Assembly (NCBI RefSeq): GCF_002042965.1
Contig: NZ_MZNT01000002.1
Coordinates: forward strand, 706,217 to 770,216
Length of the DNA: 64,000 nt
Direction of reading: 5' to 3'
DNA from: Paenibacillus sp. 32352
GTDB lineage: Bacteria; Bacillota; Bacilli; Paenibacillales; NBRC-103111
Below the pieces are notes generated by a model. That model had not been told where the DNA came from, did not search any database, and worked only from the letters and a program-made list of their open reading frames with translations. Shown here in pieces: positions 7,309 through 15,677 of the stretch. Every line of letters begins with the position of its first letter. The stretch's first letter is position 1. Both the position numbers and the translations under genes were made by a program.

Positions 7309-8172
7309 ATGGACAGATCCATAAATAATCGGGAAATAAGATCAAAGATGGCTAAGGAGACTCTTGAGATACTGGAGCAAGGGTATTATCACACGGAGGG
7401 TAGCCAAATCGTCATTGAAAATGAGATCAAGGAGGCGATTCGAGCCTCCCTTCTTTATTCGCCAGACATGCTTGAAGGACTGAACAGTGAAATTGTTACC
7501 AAAATAGATCGCAATGCTTGTACCGGAGGACCTATCATAGAAGTAACGGATGAATCGACTTTGGAAGCGTCGGCTAGGCTTGTTCTGGAGGAAAAGCGTA
7601 ATAAGAGCGCCTGTCTGAACTTTGCTTCAGCCAAAAATCCGGGTGGAGGCTTCCTAGGCGGAAGTCAGGCACAGGAAGAAAGTTTGGCGCGTTCGTCAGC
7701 GCTTTATCCATGCATAGCCCAAATGAACGAAATGTATTCCTACAACCGGAGCCTCAAGACCTGCCTCTATTCGGACTATATGATTTATTCCCCCGATGTC
7801 GTCGTTTTCAGGGAGGATAGAGGGACACTTTTACGGCAGCCTTACTGCATCTCGATGATTACGGCACCTGCGGTGAATGCCGGGGTCGTAAGAGAAAGGG
7901 AACCGCAGAATGCGGATCAAATTATACCTATCATGACAAACAGAATCCGATCCATCTTGTCCGTTGCGGCTTTGCAGGGGAACAGCGCCATTGTGCTTGG
8001 GGCCTACGGATGCGGCGTATTCAGGAACGACCCGCGTGAGGTTGCTCGTATGTTCAAGCAGGTTATCCTAGATGAGGGTTATGGCTCCTTATTTGACAAA
8101 ATCGTATTTGCGATACTGGATAAAACGGCGGACAAGAAGATTTTCAATATGTTTAATCAGCAATTATCTTGA
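7309..8172 (+). CDS. TIGR02452 family bacterial-type poly(ADP-ribose) glycohydrolase
   Basis: A 287-residue protein with the PARG signature GGG-X6-8-QEE: G112-G114 and Q122-E124, in NPGGGFLGGSQAQEESLARSS. The ISMITAPAVNAG and VLGAYGCGVFRNDP segments are the conserved macro-fold glycine loops of the microbial-type PARG (DUF2263/TIGR02452) family, which hydrolyses the ribose-ribose bonds of ADP-ribose polymers. AAGGGGGA precedes the ATG. It is the third gene of the operon with the Nudix regulator and macrodomain protein, so both mono- and poly-ADP-ribose removal seem to be encoded together. No ADP-ribosyltransferase is seen in the window, so the source of the modification is unknown. Confidence 0.9.
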   Translation: MDRSINNREIRSKMAKETLEILEQGYYHTEGSQIVIENEIKEAIRASLLYSPDMLEGLNSEIVTKIDRNACTGGPIIEVTDESTLEASARLVLEEKRNKSACLNFASAKNPGGGFLGGSQAQEESLARSSALYPCIAQMNEMYSYNRSLKTCLYSDYMIYSPDVVVFREDRGTLLRQPYCISMITAPAVNAGVVREREPQNADQIIPIMTNRIRSILSVAALQGNSAIVLGAYGCGVFRNDPREVARMFKQVILDEGYGSLFDKIVFAILDKTADKKIFNMFNQQLS

Positions 8173-8254
8173 AATGCCTGAGAAATGGTAGATCTTTACA
8201 CCCATCCGCTGAGCCTTTAAAATATAGGTACACTAACGAAGGGTAGGCAGCGTT

Positions 8255-8689
8255 TTGAAAAAGCACAGGCAAAAGTTTTTGTACACCATTGCATTAGGTA
8301 TCTCTGTTTTTATCGGTTCCTTTTTTTATGAAAAACATATGGAGGTGGAGGAAACAAACAGCACTGCCAATGTGCAGCTGATGTTTCCATCCGACCGTTT
8401 TCCTGAAACGGCACAGCATATCAAGGACGCTATAGCCTCCGGGGAATCCGCCGTATGCACGATCGATCGAAAAGGGGCGGAGGAGAACCGCAAGAAATCG
8501 CTTCATGATGTCCCGACCAAAAAAGGCTATGACCGCGACGAGTGGCCCATGGCTATGTGCAAGGAAGGCGGGGAAGGCGCCGATATCCGTTATATATCCC
8601 CGTCGGATAATCGCGGGGCCGGCAGCTGGGTCAGCAATCAAGTCGAGAAGTACCCGGATGGGACGAAGGTGTTGTTCATTATTCAATAA
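8255..8689 (+). CDS. nucB: NucA/NucB family secreted deoxyribonuclease
   Basis: A 144-residue protein with a basic N-terminus (KKHRQK) and a hydrophobic segment at about 7-24 that serves as signal or anchor, then a NucA/NucB domain. The [15 protein letters not shown] and [17 protein letters not shown] segments contain the Asp, Glu and Asn-Arg active-site residues of this DNase family. Bacillus NucB is a sporulation-time extracellular nuclease; NucA is membrane bound and acts in DNA uptake. Which applies here is not settled, but no nuclease inhibitor gene (nin) is next to it. The start is a TTG at 8255 preceded by AAGGG. It lies about 80 bases after the PARG gene and may be separately transcribed. 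Confidence 0.85.
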   Translation: MKKHRQKFLYTIALGISVFIGSFFYEKHMEVEETNSTANVQLMFPSDRFPETAQHIKDAIASGESAVCTIDRKGAEENRKKSLHDVPTKKGYDRDEWPMAMCKEGGEGADIRYISPSDNRGAGSWVSNQVEKYPDGTKVLFIIQ

Positions 8690-8729
8690 CGATGGATTCA
8701 TTTTATAGTAGAGAAAAAGAGGATGTTCT

Positions 8730-9419
8730 ATGTACAAAGCGGTTCTGTTTGATCTGGATAACACTTTATTAAATTATTCACTTAGCGAATACGACTGTAT
8801 GAGAAGGACCTGTCGTGATCATCAATTATTTGCGAACGACGAGGAGCAATGGAGCCGCTTCTGGGAAGTCTATTTAAAGCATAATGAAAAGTATTGGATG
8901 GACTTTGTGAGCGGGGGTTCCGTTACATCGATTCATGATGTCATTCGATATTCTTTCCGAGATACTCTGAATAGGGATGTCCGGCTGCATAACGAGCTTG
9001 CAAGCACGTATTGGAATTATTTTTGTCATACCTGTCATTTTGAGGATGGGGCGGAGGATGTCCTTCGTTCATTACAAAGCGACTACAAGTTGGGGATTAT
9101 TTCCAATGGCATAGGGGAAGCTCAACACAAAAGGCTGACGGCAGGGAATATTCGCGGTACCTTTCAATCGATTGTTGTATCCGATGAGGTGGGGATACGT
9201 AAGCCGCATAAGGAAATTTTTGAGATGGCATTAAATGAACTAAAGCTTGATAAGGATGAGGTTTTGTTTGTAGGAGACTCCCTGCAGGATGATTACCATG
9301 GTTCCGTGAACGCAGGAATCGATTTTTGCTATTACAATAGAAATAAGCAGAATCTTCGAGAGGACATACAGCCTAAATACATGATTCATCGCTTGGAGGA
9401 GCTTGTCGATTGTATGTGA
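8730..9419 (+). CDS. YjjG-like HAD family nucleotide phosphatase
   Basis: A 229-residue HAD phosphatase: motif I FDLDNTLL (D8, D10), motif II IISNG, motif III lysine in GIRKPHKEIF and motif IV VGDSLQDDYHG. The alpha-helical C1 cap and the DNTLLNY start are typical of YjjG noncanonical pyrimidine nucleotidases, which remove phosphate from dUMP, dTMP and damaged nucleotides. The ATG follows an AGAGGAT site. Its neighbours (nuclease before, Nif3 after) fit a loose nucleotide-handling theme, but other HAD substrates are possible. Confidence 0.8.
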   Translation: MYKAVLFDLDNTLLNYSLSEYDCMRRTCRDHQLFANDEEQWSRFWEVYLKHNEKYWMDFVSGGSVTSIHDVIRYSFRDTLNRDVRLHNELASTYWNYFCHTCHFEDGAEDVLRSLQSDYKLGIISNGIGEAQHKRLTAGNIRGTFQSIVVSDEVGIRKPHKEIFEMALNELKLDKDEVLFVGDSLQDDYHGSVNAGIDFCYYNRNKQNLREDIQPKYMIHRLEELVDCM

Positions 9420-9512
9420 AGCCTATGGAAAGAGGCTGTGGAGACATGTGCGGAATGACGGCGGTATGTATCTGAGAAAATGGAGTGTAAATCCGCGTTC
9501 TGGAGGGATGTT

Positions 9513-10268
9513 ATGAAAGCCTCACTATGGATGGAAGTGATGAAACTGCTTTTTGGTGAATTGCTGCATCAGTTCGACGAAGGAGAAGAATATGCCCTTT
9601 ACTCCTACGGTCCGGATTTGATTCACCGTATTGGCTATGCGACGAATATGACCCCCGATATCATCCGTCAGGCTGTCGATCGCAAAGTGGATCTCATTCT
9701 GACGCACCATGATGCGTGGGATTTCATGTATGGAATGAAAGAGGAGTGCCACCAGTTGCTTAGACACTACGGCATCCATCATTTCTTTGTTCATCTTCCT
9801 CTGGATTACGCCGATTTCGGGACCTGTCCGTCCTTGATGAGAGCCATCCACATCGATACGCTGCTTCAGCCTTCCCTGCACCACAAGAATAGAAGTACTA
9901 CGGGTATAGGAGAATTCCATGTCCCGATAACCTTGGATGAATTGCAAGAAAGAATGAATAGAGTGCTTCATGAAAAGGTTAGAGTATGGAACCATTCGGA
10001 TAAAGCTGTTCAACGTGTAGGAGTCGTGACAGGAGCAGGCAATTCCACCTTATCGATCCGTGATGCCCATGAATCGGGCTGTGACGTATATATTACGGGT
10101 GAAAAAACCTTATATACAATTCAGTACGCACAGTATATAGGCATGAATTTGATTGTCGGCAGCCATACCTTTACGGAGATTTTTGGAGTCAGATCGTTGG
10201 CTGCCCAAATAAGCGAGCAGTTCCCAGATATCGAAATGGTTGAGTTGAAGGAAGCTCATTTTGAATGA
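9513..10268 (+). CDS. Nif3-like dinuclear metal centre hexameric protein
   Basis: A 251-residue Nif3/YbgI family protein (annotated in databases as GTP cyclohydrolase 1 type 2 homolog). The DLILTHHDAWDF segment carries the conserved His-His and Asp metal ligands, and the C-terminal HxxxE-like region (GSHTFTEIFGVRSLA) completes the dinuclear site. GVVTGAGNSTLSIRDAHESGCDVYITGE is a family landmark. ATG 9513 is chosen because GGAGG at 9502-9506 is six bases ahead; the TTG-like extension upstream has no site. The biochemical role of Nif3 proteins remains uncertain; they form hexameric toroids that bind metals. Confidence 0.85.
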   Translation: MKASLWMEVMKLLFGELLHQFDEGEEYALYSYGPDLIHRIGYATNMTPDIIRQAVDRKVDLILTHHDAWDFMYGMKEECHQLLRHYGIHHFFVHLPLDYADFGTCPSLMRAIHIDTLLQPSLHHKNRSTTGIGEFHVPITLDELQERMNRVLHEKVRVWNHSDKAVQRVGVVTGAGNSTLSIRDAHESGCDVYITGEKTLYTIQYAQYIGMNLIVGSHTFTEIFGVRSLAAQISEQFPDIEMVELKEAHFE

Positions 10269-10302
10269 GCTCTTTTAGACGCTATTTAACTGTAGGAGAT
10301 GA

Positions 10303-10329
10303 AAGGGGCAGCCCCTCCGGCTGCCCCTT
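10303..10329. terminator. bidirectional terminator hairpin
   Basis: A perfect 11-bp stem (10303-10313 with 10319-10329) with a five-base loop lies between the converging nif3-like gene and the ABC exporter operon. The T-tracts on both sides are short (CTTTC on the minus strand), so termination strength is uncertain, but the position fits a shared terminator. Confidence 0.6.
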
Positions 10330-10337
10330 CCATACGT

Positions 10338-11120
10338 TTATGATCCCGTTGAACGGTAATGCCTTACCCCAATGTGCCAAACTAACAGGCAAGGAATGAG
10401 AAACAGAAAGCCGGCTAACGGCAGGAACGCATATAGCGGATTATCCATCCCGTCGCGCCCCAGGATGTAGTTTAGAGGCAAATAGTTGACGCAGCCAAAG
10501 GGGATGAGGAACGTAAACAATTTGCGAACCCAGGTATGATATATATTGAGAGGGTATTGGTTCATTTCACGCCCGCCATCGGTAAAGATGTTGGCAATTT
10601 CCAGGCCTTGTACGGTCCAGAAGCTGATAGAAGCGGCCAGAATGAAGATTCCCGTAAAAATGACGCTTCCGCTTATCATCATTAGCACCAACGTCATGAT
10701 TTTGAGAAAGGACCAATCCGTGTCTATATGTAGGCAAGACCAGATAAGAACTAACGCACAGAGGAACAGACGGCCTATCCGCGCGAATTCGAATTTGGAG
10801 CCGAACACCTGGACTACCGTGCTCCGAGGGCGGACAAGCAATCTGTCGAAGTCTCCGCTAACGACTAGGCTGGAGAAGGTGTCAAAACCGCGCGCAAAGC
10901 ATTCTGTGACAGAGAAGGCTATATTCGTAACAGCGAAGCAGAGGGCTACCTCGTAGAGGCTCCACCCCTTGACCATCCCAAATCGATCAAACATAAAGTA
11001 CAGGCCGGCAAAGGTGGTAAAGGGAGTCAGACATTGTCCTACCATTAAAAGCAGGAACGAGGTCCGGTACTGCATCTGCCCTTTGAAAAAAAGGAGCATA
11101 TATTTGAAATAAAGGTTCAT
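10338..11120 (-). CDS. ABC-2 type exporter permease (DUF990 family), second subunit
   Basis: A 260-residue membrane protein with about six transmembrane segments (for example LMVGQCLTPFTTFAGLYFMF and AGFLFLIPCLLVWHIG). The FSSLVVSGDFDRLLVRPRS motif between helices 2 and 3 is characteristic of the DUF990 ABC-2 permeases, as is the FPLNYI-type segment near the C-terminus. It is the last gene of a three-gene operon read leftward, eight bases after the first permease gene. The pair likely forms a heterodimeric channel with the ATPase encoded first. Substrate is unknown; drug or bacteriocin-like export is possible. Confidence 0.85.
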   Translation of the reverse strand: MNLYFKYMLLFFKGQMQYRTSFLLLMVGQCLTPFTTFAGLYFMFDRFGMVKGWSLYEVALCFAVTNIAFSVTECFARGFDTFSSLVVSGDFDRLLVRPRSTVVQVFGSKFEFARIGRLFLCALVLIWSCLHIDTDWSFLKIMTLVLMMISGSVIFTGIFILAASISFWTVQGLEIANIFTDGGREMNQYPLNIYHTWVRKLFTFLIPFGCVNYLPLNYILGRDGMDNPLYAFLPLAGFLFLIPCLLVWHIGVRHYRSTGS

Positions 11121-11128
11121 TGTACGGT

Positions 11129-11935
11129 TTACCCTCCTTGAACGACGACACGACGCAATGCCTTATCCATAGCTAACTTGCCTATACCTACAAGCACAGC
11201 CAACCAGATCAGCTGAAAACATAATCCTTGTACAGCCTCCACCTTCGATAGATTCCCCGTAAATACCCGAAACGGAAAATCAGCGGTCCAATGAAACGGA
11301 AGCGCATAGACGATCTTCTGCATCCACCCCGGCATTAAGGGTACTGGAATAATGAGACCGGCAAAAAACTCTCCGAACACGCTAAATAGTAACAAAGAGC
11401 CTACGGGCGACATCGTGACAAACACCGAGATGTAAATAAGCATGGAGATAGCGACGATCATTAACAGACCCGCCAGCAATACAGCGAGAAAAAGCAGAAA
11501 TGTGGCAAAATCCGGAGGAAGCTGCAGTCCGTAAGGCTCCGGCAGGAACCATACGATAATCAAGATGGGCAGGCAGCGAAGCATAGCGCTCGATAGCCGT
11601 TGAGCAAGCAGCTTGGCATACCAGAGCCCATATAGGCCGCTTGGCCTGCACAACTCATAGGCAATGTTGCCGCTAGTAATTAGCTGAAACAGCTCACTAT
11701 CCCTGAGCCAGAGCACAACAAGGGAAAGAAATCCCTGTTTAAGCCAGGTATACGTTACTACTTGGGATAAGGTCATCGGCGGCTCTTGTGTTGCATGACT
11801 ATAAAACGCCTGAAAAATCATAATGAACATAAAGCCGAAAAAGAATTGGGTTCCGATGCCGGCCAAGGCTGCCGCACGGTATTGGAGTCCAGTGTGTATC
11901 CGCAGCTTGAAAACAGCCAGGTATCCTTTCATCAT
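11129..11935 (-). CDS. ABC-2 type exporter permease (DUF990 family), first subunit
   Basis: A 268-residue permease with about six membrane spans and the sister motif LITSGNIAYELCRPSGLYGLW, matching the SGxxxxxLxRP signature of DUF990 proteins. Its start overlaps the end of the ATPase gene by four bases, indicating translational coupling. The two permeases share fold and motif but little sequence, as usual for heteromeric exporters of this class. Confidence 0.85.
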   Translation of the reverse strand: MMKGYLAVFKLRIHTGLQYRAAALAGIGTQFFFGFMFIMIFQAFYSHATQEPPMTLSQVVTYTWLKQGFLSLVVLWLRDSELFQLITSGNIAYELCRPSGLYGLWYAKLLAQRLSSAMLRCLPILIIVWFLPEPYGLQLPPDFATFLLFLAVLLAGLLMIVAISMLIYISVFVTMSPVGSLLLFSVFGEFFAGLIIPVPLMPGWMQKIVYALPFHWTADFPFRVFTGNLSKVEAVQGLCFQLIWLAVLVGIGKLAMDKALRRVVVQGG

Positions 11936-12909
11936 AGCTGGTACTCCTTATACATTTGAACAATGATGTCTTCTATGGGCTGGGTATCGATCGTGACGTC
12001 CAGAAGCTCTACCTGGGAGGACAATCGCGTCAACGCATCCGATATAATAATTTGCTCCGTATCTACACTGAGAACGGCCCGGTCCGGTGTCCAGGACAAT
12101 ACCGTCGCACCGGGTATTTGAAAGGGGGTGCTGCTTTCCCGGTATTCGGCGGTAATGGTTCGTTTGGTTCCGAACCGGCCTCTCAATCCCTGGACGCTGC
12201 CGTCATACAGCAAAGTTCCTTTGCCGATGAGTAGAATCCGGTCTGCCAGCGCTTCGATATCATTCATATCATGAGTGGTTAGAATGACGGTGACTCCTTT
12301 TTCTTTATTGATCGTTTTGATAAAGTGCCGCACTGCGATTTTGGATACAGCATCGAGGCCAATGGTCGGTTCATCCAGAAAGAGGATGCTCGGATTGTGA
12401 AGCAGGGAAGCTGCAATTTCGCAGCGCATCCGTTGTCCCAGGCTGAGCTGTCGAACGGGAGTGTAGATAATATCCCCAAGGTCCAGCGAATCGATGAGCA
12501 GGGAAAGAGTGCGTTTGTACTCCGGCAGCGGGACCTTGTAAATGTCTCGCAGCAGTTCAAACGAATCCATGACAGGGACGTCCCACCAGAGCTGAGACCG
12601 CTGTCCGAATACGACTCCGATATGCTTGACGTAGGGTACCCGTTCCAGCCATGGCGTATAGCCCTTAATGGTGCAGGTTCCCCGGTCGGGTACCAGGATG
12701 CCGCTCATAACCTTGATCGTGGTCGATTTGCCGGCACCATTGGGACCAATGTAGCCGACGATTTCTCCCGGTTCGATGGAAAATGAGATGTCCTGAAGCG
12801 CTTCCACCACAGTGAATTCTCGATGAAACAATGATTTGATGGCATGACGCAGACCTGATGTGCGTTTGGCCACCAGGAACGACTTGCTAATTCCGTTTAC
12901 GGTTATCAA
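11932..12909 (-). CDS. ABC exporter ATP-binding protein
   Basis: A 325-residue ATPase: Walker A GPNGAGKST, signature LSLGQRMRCEIA, Walker B ILFLDEPTIGLD, and a C-terminal extension after the H-loop typical of drug and lantibiotic self-protection ATPases. The N-terminal GLRHAIKSLFHREFTVVEALQDISF insertion is common in the DUF990-linked class. An in-frame ATG at 12924 has no ribosome site; the GGAGGT it contains is correctly placed for the TTG at 12909, which I take as the start. It powers the two permeases encoded downstream. The operon promoter must lie in the A+T-rich 12910-13170 gap, which also holds a long palindrome. Confidence 0.88.
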   Translation of the reverse strand: MITVNGISKSFLVAKRTSGLRHAIKSLFHREFTVVEALQDISFSIEPGEIVGYIGPNGAGKSTTIKVMSGILVPDRGTCTIKGYTPWLERVPYVKHIGVVFGQRSQLWWDVPVMDSFELLRDIYKVPLPEYKRTLSLLIDSLDLGDIIYTPVRQLSLGQRMRCEIAASLLHNPSILFLDEPTIGLDAVSKIAVRHFIKTINKEKGVTVILTTHDMNDIEALADRILLIGKGTLLYDGSVQGLRGRFGTKRTITAEYRESSTPFQIPGATVLSWTPDRAVLSVDTEQIIISDALTRLSSQVELLDVTIDTQPIEDIIVQMYKEYQL

Positions 12910-13031
12910 GCTTGATACCTCCATTCTTTTTTAGAGAGACGGAAGAAAATAATACCACTATTAGGCAATAAGTGTCAACGAAATTGTTTTGGGTTAATAT
13001 AGAAATTTATAGGTAGAGGTGGGAACAATGC

Positions 13032-13064
13032 TATTAATAATATTAATAATTAATATTATTAATA
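13032..13064. repeat. 33-bp perfect palindrome made only of A and T
   Basis: Sixteen bases on each side of a central A (13048) are perfectly complementary, and all are A or T (TATTAATAATATTAAT and its reverse complement). It lies about 120 bases upstream of the ABC exporter operon start. It could be a regulator operator or a cruciform-prone site; with no G or C it is a poor terminator. No gene is seen in the 12910-13217 gap. Confidence 0.8.
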
Positions 13065-13172
13065 AAATGACTTGCTCATTAAAAAAGTCCTTTAGTAAAG
13101 TTTTGATTTCATCGAGGTGCAGCCATATAATTTTGCATTCACAAGGCGTGCTTAGTTAGCAAAATGCGGCAA

Positions 13173-13209
13173 AAGAGAAGCACACTGCGAACATGCAGTG
13201 TGCCTCTTT
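13173..13209 (-). terminator. terminator of the acetyltransferase-like gene
   Basis: A perfect 9-bp G+C-rich core stem (13180-13188 with 13195-13203), a six-base loop and an A-rich/T-rich flank sit just after the stop of the minus-strand gene at 13218. Reading on the minus strand the hairpin is followed by TTCTCTTTT. Confidence 0.8.
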
Positions 13210-13217
13210 CAGCTGTC

Positions 13218-14387
13218 TTAAAGCTTCCATTTCCGCATCAGCGGAACGCCGATCCGGTTCAATAATCGTTCCAGCACCATCCAGCTAATTCTGCGCGGCC
13301 AAGGTAAATGGGCATCGAGGACAGCGCTGAATTCAATGTCTCCGACCGCTCCGCGATTGCGCTTGAATTCCGCTGCGCCGGAGCTTTCATGCAGCTTCCA
13401 GCCGTTTTGCTCGGAGATACCGATCAGGACAGCGGATAGCATGCGGTAAAGTCCCAGCTCCTGCGGCAGGGAGGTGTCATAGCCGAAGACGGGAGTTGTC
13501 ATGACACCATCTTTGACGTAATAGCCAAGCACAGCATCCAAGCTGTGGCTAGATGCATTTCGCAGAGCATACAGCTTCAGGGTTCCAAGCTCAAGGGCTT
13601 GCAAGAAAAAATCCTCGGTAAACCACGGATTGCATCGGGAATGCTTGTCCAAGTAGAGCATATCATAGAGCGACTTTAATCTCGGGATGTCCGAGGGAGT
13701 CAACTGATCCGGACGCACGACTTCATAGCCGTGCTTGTCGATCAGCTGCCGGTCGCGTTTGATCAGCCATCGTGCTTTTGCATTGGGGGGTTCAAAAAGA
13801 TACACTTGCCGGCTGGGTACCAAACGGAACTTTTCACGGCGAAGCGCTTCGATCCAAGGTTCATTCAGACTGGGAACGAGAGAACGAAATATGATCGTAT
13901 GTCCGGGGAATTGGGCGCGCAGAAGCCGTAACCCTTCAGGCAAAAGGCTCGAGGCTTGAGCCGGGTAAAGATTCGTAGAGAGCAGGCTGTTGTTCACATG
14001 AACCACCTGGTTCATTCGGCTTGCCTTTAAAAGCACGCCAATTCCGTCCAGCAGCCGGCTTAAGAAGGATTCCAGCCAAGGCAGCTTTAGCTTGTACAGC
14101 TCTTGCTTGGCATAAGTAACATAGTGTGTATAGGGCGAGCACACGTAACTGTTCTCGTATTCTTGGCTATTAACAGTGACAGGAAGCAAGTCATCCCCGA
14201 GTCGAAGCACATACAGGCTTGTCTTGACATTGGCAATGTAACGGGTAGGGGAGTGCTCCATCCACGGGACCAGCCAATGGGCAGCCTGCCGGCCTGCCTC
14301 CGTGTCCGGAAAACGGATATGATGACAGCTGCTGCTGTCGTAGAGCTCGACTAGTGTAGTTGCTTCATTATGAGAACTCAAGCACAA
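13218..14387 (-). CDS. GNAT/FemAB-like acyltransferase-fold protein
   Basis: A 389-residue protein without a signal peptide. The C-terminal two thirds resemble the GNAT/FemAB-like (BioF2-like) acyltransferase fold: LKLYALRNASSHSLDAVLGYYVKDGVMTTPVFGYD followed by LYRMLSAVLIGISEQNGWKLHESSGAAEFKRNRGA, where the last part is the conserved SSGAxxFKxxRG segment seen in such proteins. It stands alone with its own terminator. The natural acceptor is unknown; some relatives sit in cell-wall or lipid pathways. The start is the ATG at 14387. Confidence 0.6.
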   Translation of the reverse strand: MCLSSHNEATTLVELYDSSSCHHIRFPDTEAGRQAAHWLVPWMEHSPTRYIANVKTSLYVLRLGDDLLPVTVNSQEYENSYVCSPYTHYVTYAKQELYKLKLPWLESFLSRLLDGIGVLLKASRMNQVVHVNNSLLSTNLYPAQASSLLPEGLRLLRAQFPGHTIIFRSLVPSLNEPWIEALRREKFRLVPSRQVYLFEPPNAKARWLIKRDRQLIDKHGYEVVRPDQLTPSDIPRLKSLYDMLYLDKHSRCNPWFTEDFFLQALELGTLKLYALRNASSHSLDAVLGYYVKDGVMTTPVFGYDTSLPQELGLYRMLSAVLIGISEQNGWKLHESSGAAEFKRNRGAVGDIEFSAVLDAHLPWPRRISWMVLERLLNRIGVPLMRKWKL

Positions 14388-14645
14388 TTCATCTCCTTTG
14401 TATTTGATTATACAAAAAACTATGAAATGTGTATCCCTACCATGGATCTATGTGCTACAATAAGTACGCCAAATACATATTTTGCGCACTTTTCTTTATA
14501 ACGGTTTTTATTTATTACAGATGAACAAGATTACGGTAAAATTTCAGTTTATATTTTCCATAGATGATCTAGAGATGGGAGTAAGTGCAGATCCCCGCTT
14601 GCCCCACATCATGTGCAGTTGACATAAAGGAAGAAGGGTTTGGGA

Positions 14646-15569
14646 ATGGCTAGAAATTATGACCTGGAAGACTTTTACGCCGAGCCGATTCAAGCATTTG
14701 TCATATGGATGAAGCAGGCAGGGTATACGGAAGCTACGAGGAAAGAATATTTGCGGGAAGTACTTTCGTTCCTGGAGTCTTTGAATGAGCTTCCGGTTCA
14801 GAAGGTTGGCAAAATGCAAATAGTCGGCTTTCTCGTATCCAAGCAAAATACGGCAGGGGACAAGACTCGTAACCGAACGCTGTCCGCCATAAGGGCATTC
14901 TATACCGCATTGATCGATCTGGAGCTGGCAACGCGAAATCCGGCCATGGAGATCAAAAAGTCCAAAACCGAAAAGAACAGGAAGCCAGTCTACCTGGAGG
15001 AGAACGACCTGAAACAAACGATGCAATATATTGACGGTCGTTATAAGAATCGGAATATGGCTGTTTTCCTGCTGATGTCTTACTGCGGCCTGCGCGTAGG
15101 GGAAATTCACAGAATGAACGTAAGTGACTTTAATCCATCCAAAGGGACCCTGGAAGTATTCGGCAAAGGGCGAAAATGGAACGAAATCCCGCTTCCGCCG
15201 ATGCTTATTCAGTATCTTGCACAGGTGGTGCAGGAGCGAATCATCCCGCACAGCTCCAAGGAGGATGCTTTTTTTATCTCCCAAAAGGGAAGAAGGCTAT
15301 CCATAAGACAAATTCAAAAGATAGCGTCACAGACCTTTGCGTTGTTAAAAGAAGAGCATCCTCATCTGAGTGACCTGGAGCTGTCCTGCCACAAGCTGCG
15401 GCATTCCTTTGCCACGATGCTGCTCAGGCATAACGTAGATATTCGGGTTGTGAAAGAGCTGATGGGGCACGCATCTATCGAGACGACCATGATTTACACT
15501 CATGTAAACAATGAACAGAAAAAAACGGCCATGTCATCGCTGGAGCTTCCCGAGCTCGTCTTGGCTTAG
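14646..15569 (+). CDS. XerC/XerD-type tyrosine recombinase
   Basis: A 307-residue phage integrase family protein: N-terminal SAM-like core-binding domain (about 5-90), then the catalytic domain with R in CGLRVGEI, K in [13 protein letters not shown]-x-x-R in [10 protein letters not shown] in GHASIETT and the Tyr nucleophile in TTMIYTHV. The length fits Xer proteins. ATG 14646 is preferred to TTG 14640 because AGAAGG ends eight bases ahead. It is a single-gene unit with its own terminator; no excisionase, phage genes or evident attachment site flank it, so it may be an extra Xer-like recombinase and not an element integrase. The 14388-14645 gap holds no recognised gene. Confidence 0.9.
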   Translation: MARNYDLEDFYAEPIQAFVIWMKQAGYTEATRKEYLREVLSFLESLNELPVQKVGKMQIVGFLVSKQNTAGDKTRNRTLSAIRAFYTALIDLELATRNPAMEIKKSKTEKNRKPVYLEENDLKQTMQYIDGRYKNRNMAVFLLMSYCGLRVGEIHRMNVSDFNPSKGTLEVFGKGRKWNEIPLPPMLIQYLAQVVQERIIPHSSKEDAFFISQKGRRLSIRQIQKIASQTFALLKEEHPHLSDLELSCHKLRHSFATMLLRHNVDIRVVKELMGHASIETTMIYTHVNNEQKKTAMSSLELPELVLA

Positions 15570-15622
15570 AATGGAATAGCGAGGTAAGTGAAATTGGAGA
15601 GAGCTGTCCACAGAGCTGCAGT

Positions 15623-15659
15623 TATCCTAGGTTGAACCATCAGCCTAGGATATTTTTTT
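15623..15659 (+). terminator. terminator of the recombinase gene
   Basis: A perfect 9-bp stem (15623-15631 with 15644-15652), a 12-base loop and seven T residues at 15653-15659. It also separates the recombinase from the converging AraC gene. Confidence 0.88.
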
Positions 15660-15677
15660 GTCATGCGCATCGTTCGT

